Shown here in pieces: positions 18,477 through 27,346 of a stretch of 64,000 nt of DNA (its first letter is position 1; the number at the start of each line of letters is the position of its first letter). The stretch comes from Parasporobacterium paucivorans DSM 15970 (lineage in GTDB: Bacteria > Bacillota > Clostridia > Lachnospirales > Lachnospiraceae): contig NZ_FQYT01000015.1 in the NCBI RefSeq assembly GCF_900141895.1, positions 1 through 64,000 of the forward strand, read 5' to 3'. The translations under genes and the position numbers were made by a program. The notes under the pieces were generated by a model, which ran no database searches, had not been told where the DNA came from, and saw nothing but the letters and a program-made list of their open reading frames with translations.

Positions 18477-18824
18477 ATGAGTCAGATTTATTTAAAAAAC
18501 ATACCACACGAATCCATTTTTGAGCTGGTTGGACAGGTGCAGACAATTCCCGGTCAGATTGTGAGCAAAACATTGGCACAGAACAGTGCGGTAAGCATAA
18601 CCTTGTTCGCTTTTGGCAAAGGCGAGGAAATCGGCACTCACGATTCTGACGGAGATGCCATGGTCAGTGTCCTGGAAGGAACCGGCAAGTTTATTGTAGA
18701 TGGGCATGAATACATTTTAAAAACAGGCCAGTCCCTTGTCATGCCTGCAAATAAGCCGCATTCCGTTTACGGGGAAGAAGATTTCAAAATGATTCTCACA
18801 GTGATTTTCCCTTCTTCCAAATAG
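18477..18824 (+). CDS. Small cupin-domain protein
   Basis: A 115-residue single-domain cupin. Motif 1 (GEEIGTHDSDGDAMVSVLEG) and motif 2 (GQSLVMPANKPHSV) are recognisable and provide the usual His and Glu or Asp metal ligands, here with only part of the standard GX5HXH pattern. The substrate cannot be told from sequence. The start at 18477 follows AAGGGG; the frame is open upstream but has no start signal there. It is divergent from pyrC and lies 63 bases before ferritin. Confidence 0.88.
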   Translation: MSQIYLKNIPHESIFELVGQVQTIPGQIVSKTLAQNSAVSITLFAFGKGEEIGTHDSDGDAMVSVLEGTGKFIVDGHEYILKTGQSLVMPANKPHSVYGEEDFKMILTVIFPSSK

Positions 18825-18833
18825 CTTATTTAT

Positions 18834-18861
18834 TTGACATTTTTGTATAATAGAGTAGAAT
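18834..18861 (+). promoter_or_regulatory. Ferritin promoter
   Basis: TTGACA (18834-18839), 16 bases, TAGAAT (18856-18861), with the ferritin start 27 bases further on. I see no convincing Fur box. Confidence 0.65.
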
Positions 18862-18887
18862 AAAGATATGCTGAAAGGAGGATTATT

Positions 18888-19400
18888 ATGTTAGATAAAA
18901 CCGTTTCATCGTTGCTCAACAGCCAGATTAACAAAGAATTTTACTCAGCTTACCTTTATCTGGATTTTGCCAGCTACTATGGAGGAAAAGGTCTGAAAGG
19001 TTTTGCCAGCTGGTATAAAATCCAGGCGCAGGAAGAGCGTGACCATGCACTTCTTTTTATGCAATATCTTCAGAACAACAGCGAAAAAGTAGTTTTGGAA
19101 GCTATTGACAAACCGGATACTGATTTTTCGGATTTGATCGGTCCGCTGAAAGCCGGACTGGAACATGAAGAATATGTGACCGGCCTGATTCATGCCATTT
19201 ATGACGTGGCATTTTCCGTAAAGGACTTCCGAACAATGCAGTTTTTAGAATGGTTTATAAAGGAACAGGGCGAAGAAGAAACAAATGCCAATGACAATAT
19301 CTCCAAAATGGAACTGTTCGGCAGTGATCCGAAGGGTCTGTATATGCTGGATAACGAATTGGCAACCCGGGTGTATGCTCCTCCATCCCTGGTATTATAA
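18888..19400 (+). CDS. ftnA: Non-haem ferritin
   Basis: The 170-residue protein is a bacterial ferritin of the FtnA type: a four-helix bundle with ferroxidase ligands in FYSAYLYLDFASYY, KIQAQEERDHALLF and WFIKEQGEEE. It would form a 24-mer shell that oxidises and stores iron and gives some oxidative protection, useful to an anaerobe. GGAGG lies 7-8 bases before the ATG. It has its own promoter and a terminator directly downstream. Confidence 0.96.
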   Translation: MLDKTVSSLLNSQINKEFYSAYLYLDFASYYGGKGLKGFASWYKIQAQEERDHALLFMQYLQNNSEKVVLEAIDKPDTDFSDLIGPLKAGLEHEEYVTGLIHAIYDVAFSVKDFRTMQFLEWFIKEQGEEETNANDNISKMELFGSDPKGLYMLDNELATRVYAPPSLVL

Positions 19401-19408
19401 GATAAATC

Positions 19409-19446
19409 ACAGCCGTCTATCCCTCAGGGACCAGACGGCTGTTTCG
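19409..19446. terminator. Terminator after ferritin, probably bidirectional
   Basis: A perfect 10-bp stem (ACAGCCGTCT 19409-19418 with AGACGGCTGT 19433-19442, 14-base loop) lies between the convergent ends of ferritin and the permease. Plus-strand tail TTTCGTTGT is a modest U-tract. Confidence 0.75.
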
Positions 19447-19453
19447 TTGTATT

Positions 19454-20791
19454 TCAGTGGATAGATTCTCTGTTTTTCCTGTAATAGAGCGCTCCTGCTG
19501 CCAGCACAGCCAGGCAGATCAGCACATAATAAGGAAACAGGGGATGGGTTATGCTGCCCGTCAGGATAATAAACGAACCCACAATGGCTAGGCAGGGGAT
19601 GATATATCCCTTAAAAACACCCTTGATTTCCCTTTTCCTGGCCAGACGGATAACCGCCACATAAAGAACCACATATATAAGGTAACTGATGCAGATGGCT
19701 ATTTCCGACACGTCTCCCTTCATGCCCATGGATTGGGTGATATAGTTGATTACCAGCCAGAACAGAGAAAGCAAAAAGGCAGTTATTGCAGAATTCAAAG
19801 GCATGGCGTTGACGCCTGTTTCTAACTTTTTCATTTTTTTGCTGCCCGGAATCATCCCTCTTATGGCCAGGGAATAAGGCATACGTATGAATCCCAGAAC
19901 CAGGCCATTCACTGTACCTATGACTGAAACGATTACAAAAATCAGGATCATCTTTGCCCCAAAATCTCCGAATATCCTTGTGGAGGCAAGAAACACGCTG
20001 TCATTCCCCTCCGCCATGATGGTTTCTGTTCCTACCAGTGAAGAGATTCCAACAAAGTAAAGCAGATACACCACAAGTATGACCAAAGGGGCAACGGTAA
20101 GGGCAATCGGGAAATTGCGCTTGCTGTTTTTAATTTCATGGCCGATGGATGTAGAAACAATCCATCCATCCAATGAAAAGGCAATCGGGGCAAACGCCGT
20201 CATCCATCCTGCCGTACGGGTGGCTTCCTTAAAAGCTTCTGCATCGGCGGCCATCATTCCACCCGGATTGCCGAACACAAGGCCCAGAACCGCAATCAGC
20301 AGCAACGGGATCAGTTTTATGAACATGGTCGCATTCTGAAATATTCCTCCCAGCCTTGCGGAAAGGGTATTGACCACAAAAAGGAATACCAGAACAAAAA
20401 ATCCTACAATGGTGAATTTAAATACTGTACCTTCCCACCCAAAAAGCTGGCAGATATAGATACCAGTCACCCAGGACACTACCGCGCACAGCGCCGGCAG
20501 ATACAGCAGTACCTGAAACCAGCCAAAGGCACAGGCCGCCCCCATCCCTACAAAATCTTCCGCATAGGTGACAATCCCCCCCGGCCTGTCGGTACGCATC
20601 GCCAGCTGAGAAATGGTAAGGGATCCAAAAATTATAGCAAAGGCCGCTATGCAGAAAACGATGATCCCAAGAATGGTGCTGCCACCTGTATATACAAGGA
20701 TGTCGTCGGCCTTAAAGAATATTCCGGATCCGATTACAATGCCGGTGATCATGGTGATTGCAGTCAATAAGCCATAATGTCTTTTCTGCAT
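19454..20791 (-). CDS. APC-family amino acid permease
   Basis: A 445-residue integral membrane protein with about 12 transmembrane segments. The N-terminal consensus ITMITGIVIGSGIFFKADD is the APC-superfamily helix 1 with its unwound GSG substrate site. It most resembles LAT/YfnA-like transporters; the substrate is unknown. It follows the epimerase gene by 12 bases and ends next to the ferritin terminator. Confidence 0.92.
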   Translation of the reverse strand: MQKRHYGLLTAITMITGIVIGSGIFFKADDILVYTGGSTILGIIVFCIAAFAIIFGSLTISQLAMRTDRPGGIVTYAEDFVGMGAACAFGWFQVLLYLPALCAVVSWVTGIYICQLFGWEGTVFKFTIVGFFVLVFLFVVNTLSARLGGIFQNATMFIKLIPLLLIAVLGLVFGNPGGMMAADAEAFKEATRTAGWMTAFAPIAFSLDGWIVSTSIGHEIKNSKRNFPIALTVAPLVILVVYLLYFVGISSLVGTETIMAEGNDSVFLASTRIFGDFGAKMILIFVIVSVIGTVNGLVLGFIRMPYSLAIRGMIPGSKKMKKLETGVNAMPLNSAITAFLLSLFWLVINYITQSMGMKGDVSEIAICISYLIYVVLYVAVIRLARKREIKGVFKGYIIPCLAIVGSFIILTGSITHPLFPYYVLICLAVLAAGALYYRKNRESIH

Positions 20792-20803
20792 ATAGTCTCC
20801 TTA

Positions 20804-21805
20804 TCAGCATCTATTGTTTTTTTGCAGCCAGTTTGCGGTATCAGCCAGCGTTTCTTGGAAAGGTCTCACCTTATATCCAAGTTCTCTGTCCGCTTTTTCG
20901 TGTGAAAAATTGGAATTGCTGGTAATCGTATATAGGGAATACGCTGTATATAGTGGTGTGCTTTTTCGGAAACGGTAATACAGCTCAGCCAGAGGCGCCG
21001 TCGCACGGGCAATCTGCATAGGTATCACAATCCGGATTTTCTTTTTTCCGGATATATCTGAGAGCATATCCAATATCTCTGTCACTTTATAATACCGGTT
21101 GGATAGTATGTAGCATTCCCCGGCTTTTCCATTCAGACAGCAGGAAAGGATCCCGGCGGCCACGTCTCTGACGTCCACAAAATCGTATCCTCCGGTCGTT
21201 CCGGCCACAAGTCTCCCTTTGTAAAAATCCAGAACCAATTGTGTCAGGTGCCCCGCACCGTTATCATATGGCCCGCAGATGCCTGATGGATGAACCACTG
21301 ATGCGTTCAGCCCTCTTTTAGCCGCTTCCAACACGTACTTCGTCGCTGCCGCTTTTGTCTTTGCATAAAGCCCTTTTACGTTTCCAGGTTCAAAATCCTT
21401 AACTTCCGTAATCTCTTCCCGTCCGGGCAATTCCGGAATTGCATGCACTGAGCTGACATAAACCAGCTTGCTTACCCGGTGTTTCATACAGAGCCTGACG
21501 ATGTTTCTGGTGCCATGTACATTTACATCAATGACATCCTTCAGATATCCTGAGGCTATGGAAACAATTCCGGCACAATGAATCAGTACCGAATCCGTCT
21601 TCGGCCCAACAATAAAGAAACCTTCCAGAGAATCAACATCTCGGACATCACCTGCAAAAATTTCGACGTTATCTGGAAAGCACAGAGTTTCCCTGTCGCA
21701 TGGCAACACCAAAGCCCGTACCTCCGCTCCTTTTTCTGACAAAATCCGGACTAGAGTATAGCCTAAATGTCCTGCCGCACCTGTGATAAGATATTTTATC
21801 CCCAT
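20804..21805 (-). CDS. NAD-dependent epimerase/dehydratase (extended SDR)
   Basis: The 333-residue protein has the nucleotide-binding TGAAGHLGYTLVR (about 8-20) and the catalytic YAKTK (Tyr and Lys of the SDR pair). It resembles dihydroflavonol-4-reductase or hopanoid-associated sugar epimerases in layout, but the substrate cannot be read from the sequence. It is divergent from the metallo-hydrolase at 21915 and probably cotranscribed with the permease downstream. Confidence 0.9.
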   Translation of the reverse strand: MGIKYLITGAAGHLGYTLVRILSEKGAEVRALVLPCDRETLCFPDNVEIFAGDVRDVDSLEGFFIVGPKTDSVLIHCAGIVSIASGYLKDVIDVNVHGTRNIVRLCMKHRVSKLVYVSSVHAIPELPGREEITEVKDFEPGNVKGLYAKTKAAATKYVLEAAKRGLNASVVHPSGICGPYDNGAGHLTQLVLDFYKGRLVAGTTGGYDFVDVRDVAAGILSCCLNGKAGECYILSNRYYKVTEILDMLSDISGKKKIRIVIPMQIARATAPLAELYYRFRKSTPLYTAYSLYTITSNSNFSHEKADRELGYKVRPFQETLADTANWLQKNNRC

Positions 21806-21842
21806 AAATTATCCCTGCTTTCTTATATGCAGATATTACCAT

Positions 21843-21856
21843 ATTTCAGGTGAAAT
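21843..21856. promoter_or_regulatory. Short palindrome in a divergent intergenic region
   Basis: ATTTCA (21843-21848) and TGAAAT (21851-21856) with a 2-base centre. It overlaps the weak -35 (GTGAAA, 21850-21855) that goes with TATAAT at 21873-21878 for the plus-strand metallo-hydrolase. It might be an operator, but a 14-bp AT-rich palindrome may also arise by chance. Confidence 0.35.
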
Positions 21857-21914
21857 TGCACTCATAAAAGTGTATAATAAAAGCATAACAAAAAACCGGA
21901 TTGGAGGACTTCTT

Positions 21915-23534
21915 ATGAAATTGACATTTATTGGTGCGGCACATGAAGTAACCGGCAGCTGCTATTACCTGGAAGCTTGTGGAAAGAAAATCTTAGTTGA
22001 CTGCGGTATGGAACAGGGTATGGATTTCTACGTCAATCAAAACCTTCCCGTTCCTGAATCTGAAATCGATGCTGTTCTTCTTACACACGCCCATATTGAC
22101 CATTCGGGCAACCTGCCTCTGTTGTATAAAAAAGGTTTCCGCGGCAAAGTTTATGCAACCGGTGCAACCTATGATTTATGTGAAATCATGCTTCGGGACA
22201 GTGCCCATATCCAGATGACAGAGGCTGAATGGAAGAACCGCAAGCGGAAGCGCTCCGGAGACACTTTTGTTGAACCGGCCTATACCGATGAAGATGCCAG
22301 GGAAGTAGTCAGGCTGTTCGTATCTGTATCATATAAAGAGATTGTTTCGCCCTTCGAGGGAATAAAAGTCTGCTACAATGACGCCGGCCACCTCTTAGGT
22401 TCCTCCAGTATTGAAGTCTGGATTACAGAGGCCGATGTCACCAAGAAAATCGTGTTTTCCGGAGATATCGGAAATATCCACAAACCCCTCCTAAAAAGAC
22501 CTCAGTACATCGAGGAGGCCGATTATGTGGTTATGGAATCCACCTACGGGGATAGAAAACACGTAAAAAATCCCGACTATGTAGCAGAGCTCAGCAAAAT
22601 CATACAGACAACCTTTGACCGGGGCGGAAACGTGGTAATCCCCTCTTTTGCCGTCGGAAGGACTCAGGAACTTCTGTATTTCATCCACCAGATCAAGGAT
22701 GCGCAGCTGGTGAAGGGATATGGGGATTTCAAGGTTTATGTAGACAGCCCGCTGGCAAATGAGGCAACTCGAATTTATGAAGAAAATATGTTCGGTTATT
22801 TTGATCAGGCGACTCTGGACATAATACGTTCCGGAGAAAATCCCATCGCCTTCAAAGGTCTCATTACATCCATAACAACGGCGGACTCCATGGCCATCAA
22901 CATGGATAATGATCCCAAGGTCATTATTTCCGCCAGCGGCATGTGCGAAGCAGGAAGGATACGGCACCACCTGAAACATAACCTGTGGCGAAAGGAATCT
23001 ACAATCCTCTTTGTAGGCCATCAGGCCGGCGGCACCCTGGGACGCATGATTCTGGACGGCGTCCCTCAAGTAAAGCTTTTTGGCGAGCTGATTAAAATCA
23101 ATGCAGAGATTCGCACCCTCGCCGGCATAAGCAGTCATGCTGACATGGAGTGTCTCATATTCTGGCTGAGAAAATTCAAAGTAAAGCCTCAAAAGGTATT
23201 CGTTGTCCACGGAGAAGGAAATGTAGTCGAATCCTTTTCCGAACTTCTGAGGTCCGAATACGGCTATGATGTTTATGCCCCTTACAGTGGAGCCATTTAC
23301 GACCTTGCGGCAGATGCCGTGCTGAAGGAAGGCACAGCCATAGAACTCATTAAGGGCGAACACGGCGACAAAAAAGCCGAATCGCGGCAAAGAACGGATT
23401 CTGTTTTCGAGCACCTGGTAACAGCCGGCCGTCGGCTATCCGAAGTAATACAAACCAACAGAGACGGGGCCAATAAGGATCTGTCCAGATTTGAAAGGCA
23501 GATTCTGGATCTGATAGACCAATGGGAACGTTAA
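21915..23534 (+). CDS. MBL-fold beta-CASP metallo-hydrolase, putative RNase
   Basis: This 539-residue protein has the metallo-beta-lactamase zinc motif THAHIDHSG, followed by a beta-CASP domain and the late motif SSHADMECL. The family (YsgA/CPSF-like) cuts RNA. The ribosome binding site GGAGG lies 7 bases before 21915; the frame is open upstream but without a start signal. The C-terminal 60 residues (from about 480) are charged and helical and look like an accessory extension beyond the core of about 460 residues. Confidence 0.92.
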   Translation: MKLTFIGAAHEVTGSCYYLEACGKKILVDCGMEQGMDFYVNQNLPVPESEIDAVLLTHAHIDHSGNLPLLYKKGFRGKVYATGATYDLCEIMLRDSAHIQMTEAEWKNRKRKRSGDTFVEPAYTDEDAREVVRLFVSVSYKEIVSPFEGIKVCYNDAGHLLGSSSIEVWITEADVTKKIVFSGDIGNIHKPLLKRPQYIEEADYVVMESTYGDRKHVKNPDYVAELSKIIQTTFDRGGNVVIPSFAVGRTQELLYFIHQIKDAQLVKGYGDFKVYVDSPLANEATRIYEENMFGYFDQATLDIIRSGENPIAFKGLITSITTADSMAINMDNDPKVIISASGMCEAGRIRHHLKHNLWRKESTILFVGHQAGGTLGRMILDGVPQVKLFGELIKINAEIRTLAGISSHADMECLIFWLRKFKVKPQKVFVVHGEGNVVESFSELLRSEYGYDVYAPYSGAIYDLAADAVLKEGTAIELIKGEHGDKKAESRQRTDSVFEHLVTAGRRLSEVIQTNRDGANKDLSRFERQILDLIDQWER

Positions 23535-23543
23535 TTATGAAAG

Positions 23544-23563
23544 TTTTAATCTGATTTTAATCT
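23544..23563 (+). promoter_or_regulatory. Tandem direct repeat, likely response-regulator site
   Basis: TTTTAATCT occurs at 23544-23552 and again at 23555-23563, an exact 11-base period, as expected for tandem binding of OmpR/PhoB-type regulators on one face of DNA. It lies just upstream of a promoter with -10 TAATAT (23594-23599) and a poor -35 (CCCTTT, 23571-23576), the layout of an activated promoter. The response regulator gene is 680 bases downstream. Confidence 0.6.
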
Positions 23564-23641
23564 AACCCACCCCTTTGTTTAATCCAGGACTGTTAATATG
23601 GGCTCATCAGATAACACGGATCAAACAAGGAGGACTATAAA

Positions 23642-24178
23642 ATGAATCAGTTTGAAAAGGTTGAAAAATTAAGGGAAAAGGCTGACGTCACATATGAGGA
23701 AGCGAGAGCAGCCCTGGACGCTTGTAACTGGGACATGCTGGATGCAATCGTTTATCTTGAAAAACTGGGTAAGGTTCATGGTTTTCAGAGTACCAGGCAC
23801 ACCACTCATTACGAAGAGCCAGAACACTTTGAGCAGACCGCGTCCCAGTATACGGAAGAAAAATCCTCGTTTAAAAACACCGTAAAGAAGTTTTTCAAAT
23901 GGTGCTCAAAAATGATAAAGAAAGGGAACGAACATCATTTCGACGTCAAACGGAAAGGTGAAGGCCTTATCAGCATTCCAATCACAATTCTGGTCGTTCT
24001 GATATTAGTGGCATTCTGGGCGGTCATCATACTTCTGATTGTAGGCTTGTTCTTTGGTTGCCACTACAGTCTGCGGGGACCGGACATTAAAACCGACACA
24101 ATAAATAATGCCATGGGAAAAGCATCCGCAGCGGCCGAAAACATCAAAAACGACATCAAAAATAATTTCAACGAATAA
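23642..24178 (+). CDS. DUF4342-type membrane protein with UBA-like N-terminus
   Basis: The 178-residue protein begins with a UBA/TS-N-like three-helix module (about 4-45: KLREKADVTYEEARAALDAC), has a charged linker, a basic DUF4342-like segment (80-110), a transmembrane region (about 111-140) and a soluble tail of about 38 residues. Its function is unknown. It is followed after 62 bases by a response regulator and its kinase in the same direction, and an 11-bp-phased repeat lies upstream. It could be a target or accessory of that two-component system, for example in envelope stress; this is inference. GGAGG lies about 8 bases before the ATG. Confidence 0.85.
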   Translation: MNQFEKVEKLREKADVTYEEARAALDACNWDMLDAIVYLEKLGKVHGFQSTRHTTHYEEPEHFEQTASQYTEEKSSFKNTVKKFFKWCSKMIKKGNEHHFDVKRKGEGLISIPITILVVLILVAFWAVIILLIVGLFFGCHYSLRGPDIKTDTINNAMGKASAAAENIKNDIKNNFNE

Positions 24179-24240
24179 TATGGTTCTGAATGCGCAGTCT
24201 TTTAGGCTGCGCCAGAACTTTTTTACTGGGAGGAACCATC

Positions 24241-24927
24241 GTGGCTGTAAATATACTGATTGTGGAAGACGAGGAAAAAATCGCGAGATTTATCGAATTG
24301 GAGCTGGTTCATGAAGGATATATGGTTTCCAAGGCGAATAACGGCAGGGTGGGACTGGAGCTTGCCACAAACAGCCGTTTCGATCTGGTGCTTCTGGACG
24401 TCATGCTCCCAGAACTGAGTGGACTGGAAGTACTCCGCCGGTTGCGGAAGACTACGGACATGCCGGTCATAATGCTGACTGCCCGGGACGCTGTAATGGA
24501 CAAAGTATCCGGCCTCGATGCCGGAGCGGACGATTATATAACCAAACCCTTTGCCATTGAAGAGCTTCTCGCAAGAATCCGTGCAGCCCTTAAGAAGCGC
24601 AGCGGTATGGCTGACAAATCAAGGACATGCTGCTCTTTCGGAAATCTTATCCTGGATGCTGCCGCCTACAATGTTACGTGCGACGGAAATGATATTGAAC
24701 TGACCCACAGAGAATTTGAGCTGCTCAAAATTCTTCTCGAAAACAAGAACATAGTCCTCTCAAGAGATACCCTGATGGAAAAAGTGTGCGGATATGACTA
24801 TATGGGTGAAACAAATCTGATAGATGTATATATCCGATACATCCGATCGAAAATAGACGACCGTTTTGGAATAAAAATGATCCATACCGTAAGAGGCGTT
24901 GGGTATGTTATAAAGGATGAACAATAA
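24241..24927 (+). CDS. OmpR-family response regulator
   Basis: A 228-residue DNA-binding response regulator: receiver domain (3-115) with acidic pocket Glu9-Asp10, phosphoacceptor Asp53 in LLDVMLPE, conserved Thr in MLTARD and Lys in ITKPF; then a winged-helix domain (about 130-225) ending IKMIHTVRGVGYVI. The start is GTG at 24241, 7 bases after GGGAGGA; a longer frame from 24190 is less likely. It overlaps the kinase gene. Confidence 0.94.
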   Translation: MAVNILIVEDEEKIARFIELELVHEGYMVSKANNGRVGLELATNSRFDLVLLDVMLPELSGLEVLRRLRKTTDMPVIMLTARDAVMDKVSGLDAGADDYITKPFAIEELLARIRAALKKRSGMADKSRTCCSFGNLILDAAAYNVTCDGNDIELTHREFELLKILLENKNIVLSRDTLMEKVCGYDYMGETNLIDVYIRYIRSKIDDRFGIKMIHTVRGVGYVIKDEQ

Positions 24928-26176
24928 TATGAACGAAAGCAAGCGAATGTCTTCCACGGCAAGAAAGCTGAATTTATCCTGGACAGGAAAATTATTTTTT
25001 ATTTTTCTGTCCCTTGATGTCATTCTTCTGGTTATGGCGGCTGCGGGGTGGTGCTACAATATTGAGGTTTCCGGATTTGGTGGTTTTTTTCTGAATGCAC
25101 ACAGAAGCATTCGGACTTCGGTCAATTCCGATATTCTGTACATTGTGTCCATCGACGGGGGCGAAAGCATCCAGACCGATGCTTCCGTTTTTCTTTGGAC
25201 ACTGATGAATACTGCAGTCATTCTCGGAGTCATACAGCTCCTCATACTATCAGATTCTTTCCTATCCGGCACCCGAAGAATCCGCCGCAAACTGAAACCA
25301 CTGCAGGACATTGCTCAAAAGGCCGAGGTCCTCAGCAGCGCGGTATTTGATGAAAATAAATTTCACCACTTGGAGGAAACCATCTCGAACCTGATTCCCG
25401 AAGAAACAGATGTGAAAATCCAGACGGGCGACAAAGATCTGCAGGGAATCGAAATCGCGCTCAACAACCTGCTGGATCGTATGAGGGATTCCTATCGGCA
25501 GCAGGCCCGGTTCGTTTCTGATGCTTCTCACGAATTGAGGACTCCCATTGCCGTCATAAAGGGTTATGTTGATATGCTTGACAGATGGGGCAAACAGGAC
25601 GCAACCGTCATGGAAGAATCCATTCAAGCCCTGAAACAGGAATCGGAGCACATGAACAAGCTGGTTGAACAGCTGCTTTTTCTGGCCAGAGGAGACAGCG
25701 GACGCAACAAGATGACTTTTAAGACCTTTCCTCTTTCGGATATGATAAAAGAAGTATACGAAGAATCCGTCATGATAGATCCCGTTCATAAGTATGAGTT
25801 TGCAGAATCAGAAGTCATTATGGTTTATGGAGACTTTGAGATGCTTAAGCAGACGGCAAGAATACTGATAGATAATGCAGTGAAATATACAAAAGAAAAT
25901 GATACCATCTCCATAAGGACTGGTATCAACCAAAGAAAAGAGCCATATTTTTATGTTCAGGACAACGGAATCGGTATGTGTGAAGCAGACGTAACCCATA
26001 TGTTCGAGCGGTTCTATCGCGCCGACAGTGCCCGCAGCAATTACAGGGGCGGAACAGGTCTGGGACTTTCCATTGCAAAATGGATCGTTGACAGACACAA
26101 AGGCTACTTTGAGATTTTATCCAGGAAGGATATAGGAACCCGTATTTCCGTGGTTCTTAATTCCTCTCCGCAGTGA
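24917..26176 (+). CDS. Sensor histidine kinase
   Basis: The 419-residue kinase has two transmembrane helices (about 25-47 and 91-113) flanking a short extracellular sensor of about 45 residues, a linker in place of a clear HAMP domain, a HisKA domain with phospho-His205 in SDASHELRTP, and an ATPase domain with N box DNAVKYT, DNGIGM and GTGLGLSIA. It phosphorylates the regulator encoded just upstream, whose end it overlaps by 11 bases. The start at 24929 (second ATG) is also possible. Its 3' end overlaps the convergent ybaK gene by 20 bases. Confidence 0.93.
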   Translation: MNNNMNESKRMSSTARKLNLSWTGKLFFIFLSLDVILLVMAAAGWCYNIEVSGFGGFFLNAHRSIRTSVNSDILYIVSIDGGESIQTDASVFLWTLMNTAVILGVIQLLILSDSFLSGTRRIRRKLKPLQDIAQKAEVLSSAVFDENKFHHLEETISNLIPEETDVKIQTGDKDLQGIEIALNNLLDRMRDSYRQQARFVSDASHELRTPIAVIKGYVDMLDRWGKQDATVMEESIQALKQESEHMNKLVEQLLFLARGDSGRNKMTFKTFPLSDMIKEVYEESVMIDPVHKYEFAESEVIMVYGDFEMLKQTARILIDNAVKYTKENDTISIRTGINQRKEPYFYVQDNGIGMCEADVTHMFERFYRADSARSNYRGGTGLGLSIAKWIVDRHKGYFEILSRKDIGTRISVVLNSSPQ

Positions 26177-26648
26177 CATCTCCATAATCGGCTCCCGCCG
26201 CTCTGCAGAAATCTGTCGGACGCAGCCGCAGCTGTGCCCCTAATTTCCCGGCACTGATATAAATCTGATCCTGCCGTTCTGCCAGACCGCTGATAATGGT
26301 TTTGAATTGTTTTTTCATTCCGATTGCCGTGCATCCTCCTCGCACATATCCGGTGACTGCTGTAAGATCCTTTAAGGGAAGCATGGAAATTGACTTTTCA
26401 CCTGCCGCTTTGGCGGCTTTTTTCATATCCAGCTCCTCTTCCACCGGGATTACGAACACGAAGTAGTCCTTACTATTTCCGACCGTCACCAACGTTTTGA
26501 AAACCTGTTCGTGCGGAAGATTAAGCATATCGGCAGTTTCCAAACCATCCATGAATTCATTGCAATCATAGGAATAATGCGTGAATCCGATTCTCATTTT
26601 TTCCAGGATGCGCATTGCGTTCGTTTTAGTTTCCTTCTCTCTGCCCAA
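26157..26648 (-). CDS. ybaK: Cys-tRNA(Pro)/aminoacyl-tRNA deacylase, YbaK family
   Basis: The 163-residue protein matches the YbaK/EbsC editing family, which hydrolyses Cys-tRNA(Pro) in trans. Family features are the LPHEQVFKTLV segment, the invariant Lys in that motif and the later GYVRGGCTAIG motif. It is the last gene of a leftward run, 10 bases after the HAD phosphatase gene, and overlaps the end of the convergent histidine kinase. Confidence 0.92.
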   Translation of the reverse strand: MGREKETKTNAMRILEKMRIGFTHYSYDCNEFMDGLETADMLNLPHEQVFKTLVTVGNSKDYFVFVIPVEEELDMKKAAKAAGEKSISMLPLKDLTAVTGYVRGGCTAIGMKKQFKTIISGLAERQDQIYISAGKLGAQLRLRPTDFCRAAGADYGDVTAERN

Positions 26649-26658
26649 TATCCTATCC

Positions 26659-27306
26659 TCACTTGATCAACTCATAAAGTTTTGCAACTGTTTCAACTAT
26701 ATAGCTTACATTTTCAGCTTCAAATTCTTCCCGACAGCCATACCCATAGAGAACGCCAATGGAATCTATCCCATTCTTCCTGGCTCCAATGATGTCGTGT
26801 TTTCTGTCTCCGATCATCACTGTCTTTTCTTTCTCCGTAATGCCGGCAGACGAAAGCGCATAAGCAATGACCTCAGCCTTATTCACTCTGGTTTCATATA
26901 AAGTGCTTCCGGCAATAACATCAAAAAAAGCGGACAGTTTGAAATATTCCAGAATTTTCACTGAGAAGGGTTCCGGCTTTGAAGTAGCCACCAGAAGGTG
27001 TCGTCCGCTTTCCTTAAGCTTGTGCAGCATCTCTTCTACCCCATCGTAGACCGTGTTCTCGAACATGCCTTTCCGGGTAAAATATTCTCTGTAATATTTC
27101 GTAGCCAGCCTGGCTTCTTCCAGGCTGAAACTATAATATTCCATAAATGCATCAACCAGAGGCGGACCGACAAATCTGTTCAACTCAGCTTTATCGGTCA
27201 CATTTATCTGAAATTTATCTAAGGCATAGGCAACGGAATTTGTTATACCCTTTCCGGAATCCGTCAGCGTACCATCCAGGTCAAACAAAAGATACTCATA
27301 TTTCAT
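26659..27306 (-). CDS. HAD-family hydrolase, phosphoglycolate-phosphatase-like
   Basis: The 215-residue protein has HAD motif I DLDGTLTDSG, motif II ATSKPE and motif IV MIGDRKHDIIGA, with an alpha-helical cap between motifs I and II. It resembles Gph/PpaX and nucleotide phosphatases, and the substrate cannot be fixed. Start at 27306 follows GAGGAAG at 5 bases; the frame upstream overlaps the end of ygiQ and lacks a signal. Confidence 0.9.
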   Translation of the reverse strand: MKYEYLLFDLDGTLTDSGKGITNSVAYALDKFQINVTDKAELNRFVGPPLVDAFMEYYSFSLEEARLATKYYREYFTRKGMFENTVYDGVEEMLHKLKESGRHLLVATSKPEPFSVKILEYFKLSAFFDVIAGSTLYETRVNKAEVIAYALSSAGITEKEKTVMIGDRKHDIIGARKNGIDSIGVLYGYGCREEFEAENVSYIVETVAKLYELIK

Positions 27307-27346
27307 TGGTTCTTCCTCGCATTTTATTTGATATTCCAGAGGAATC

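Noticed and set aside
22491-23414. A 307-codon open frame on the minus strand
   Set aside because: It lies wholly opposite the metallo-hydrolase gene, has no ribosome binding site and no family features; a shadow of the real gene.
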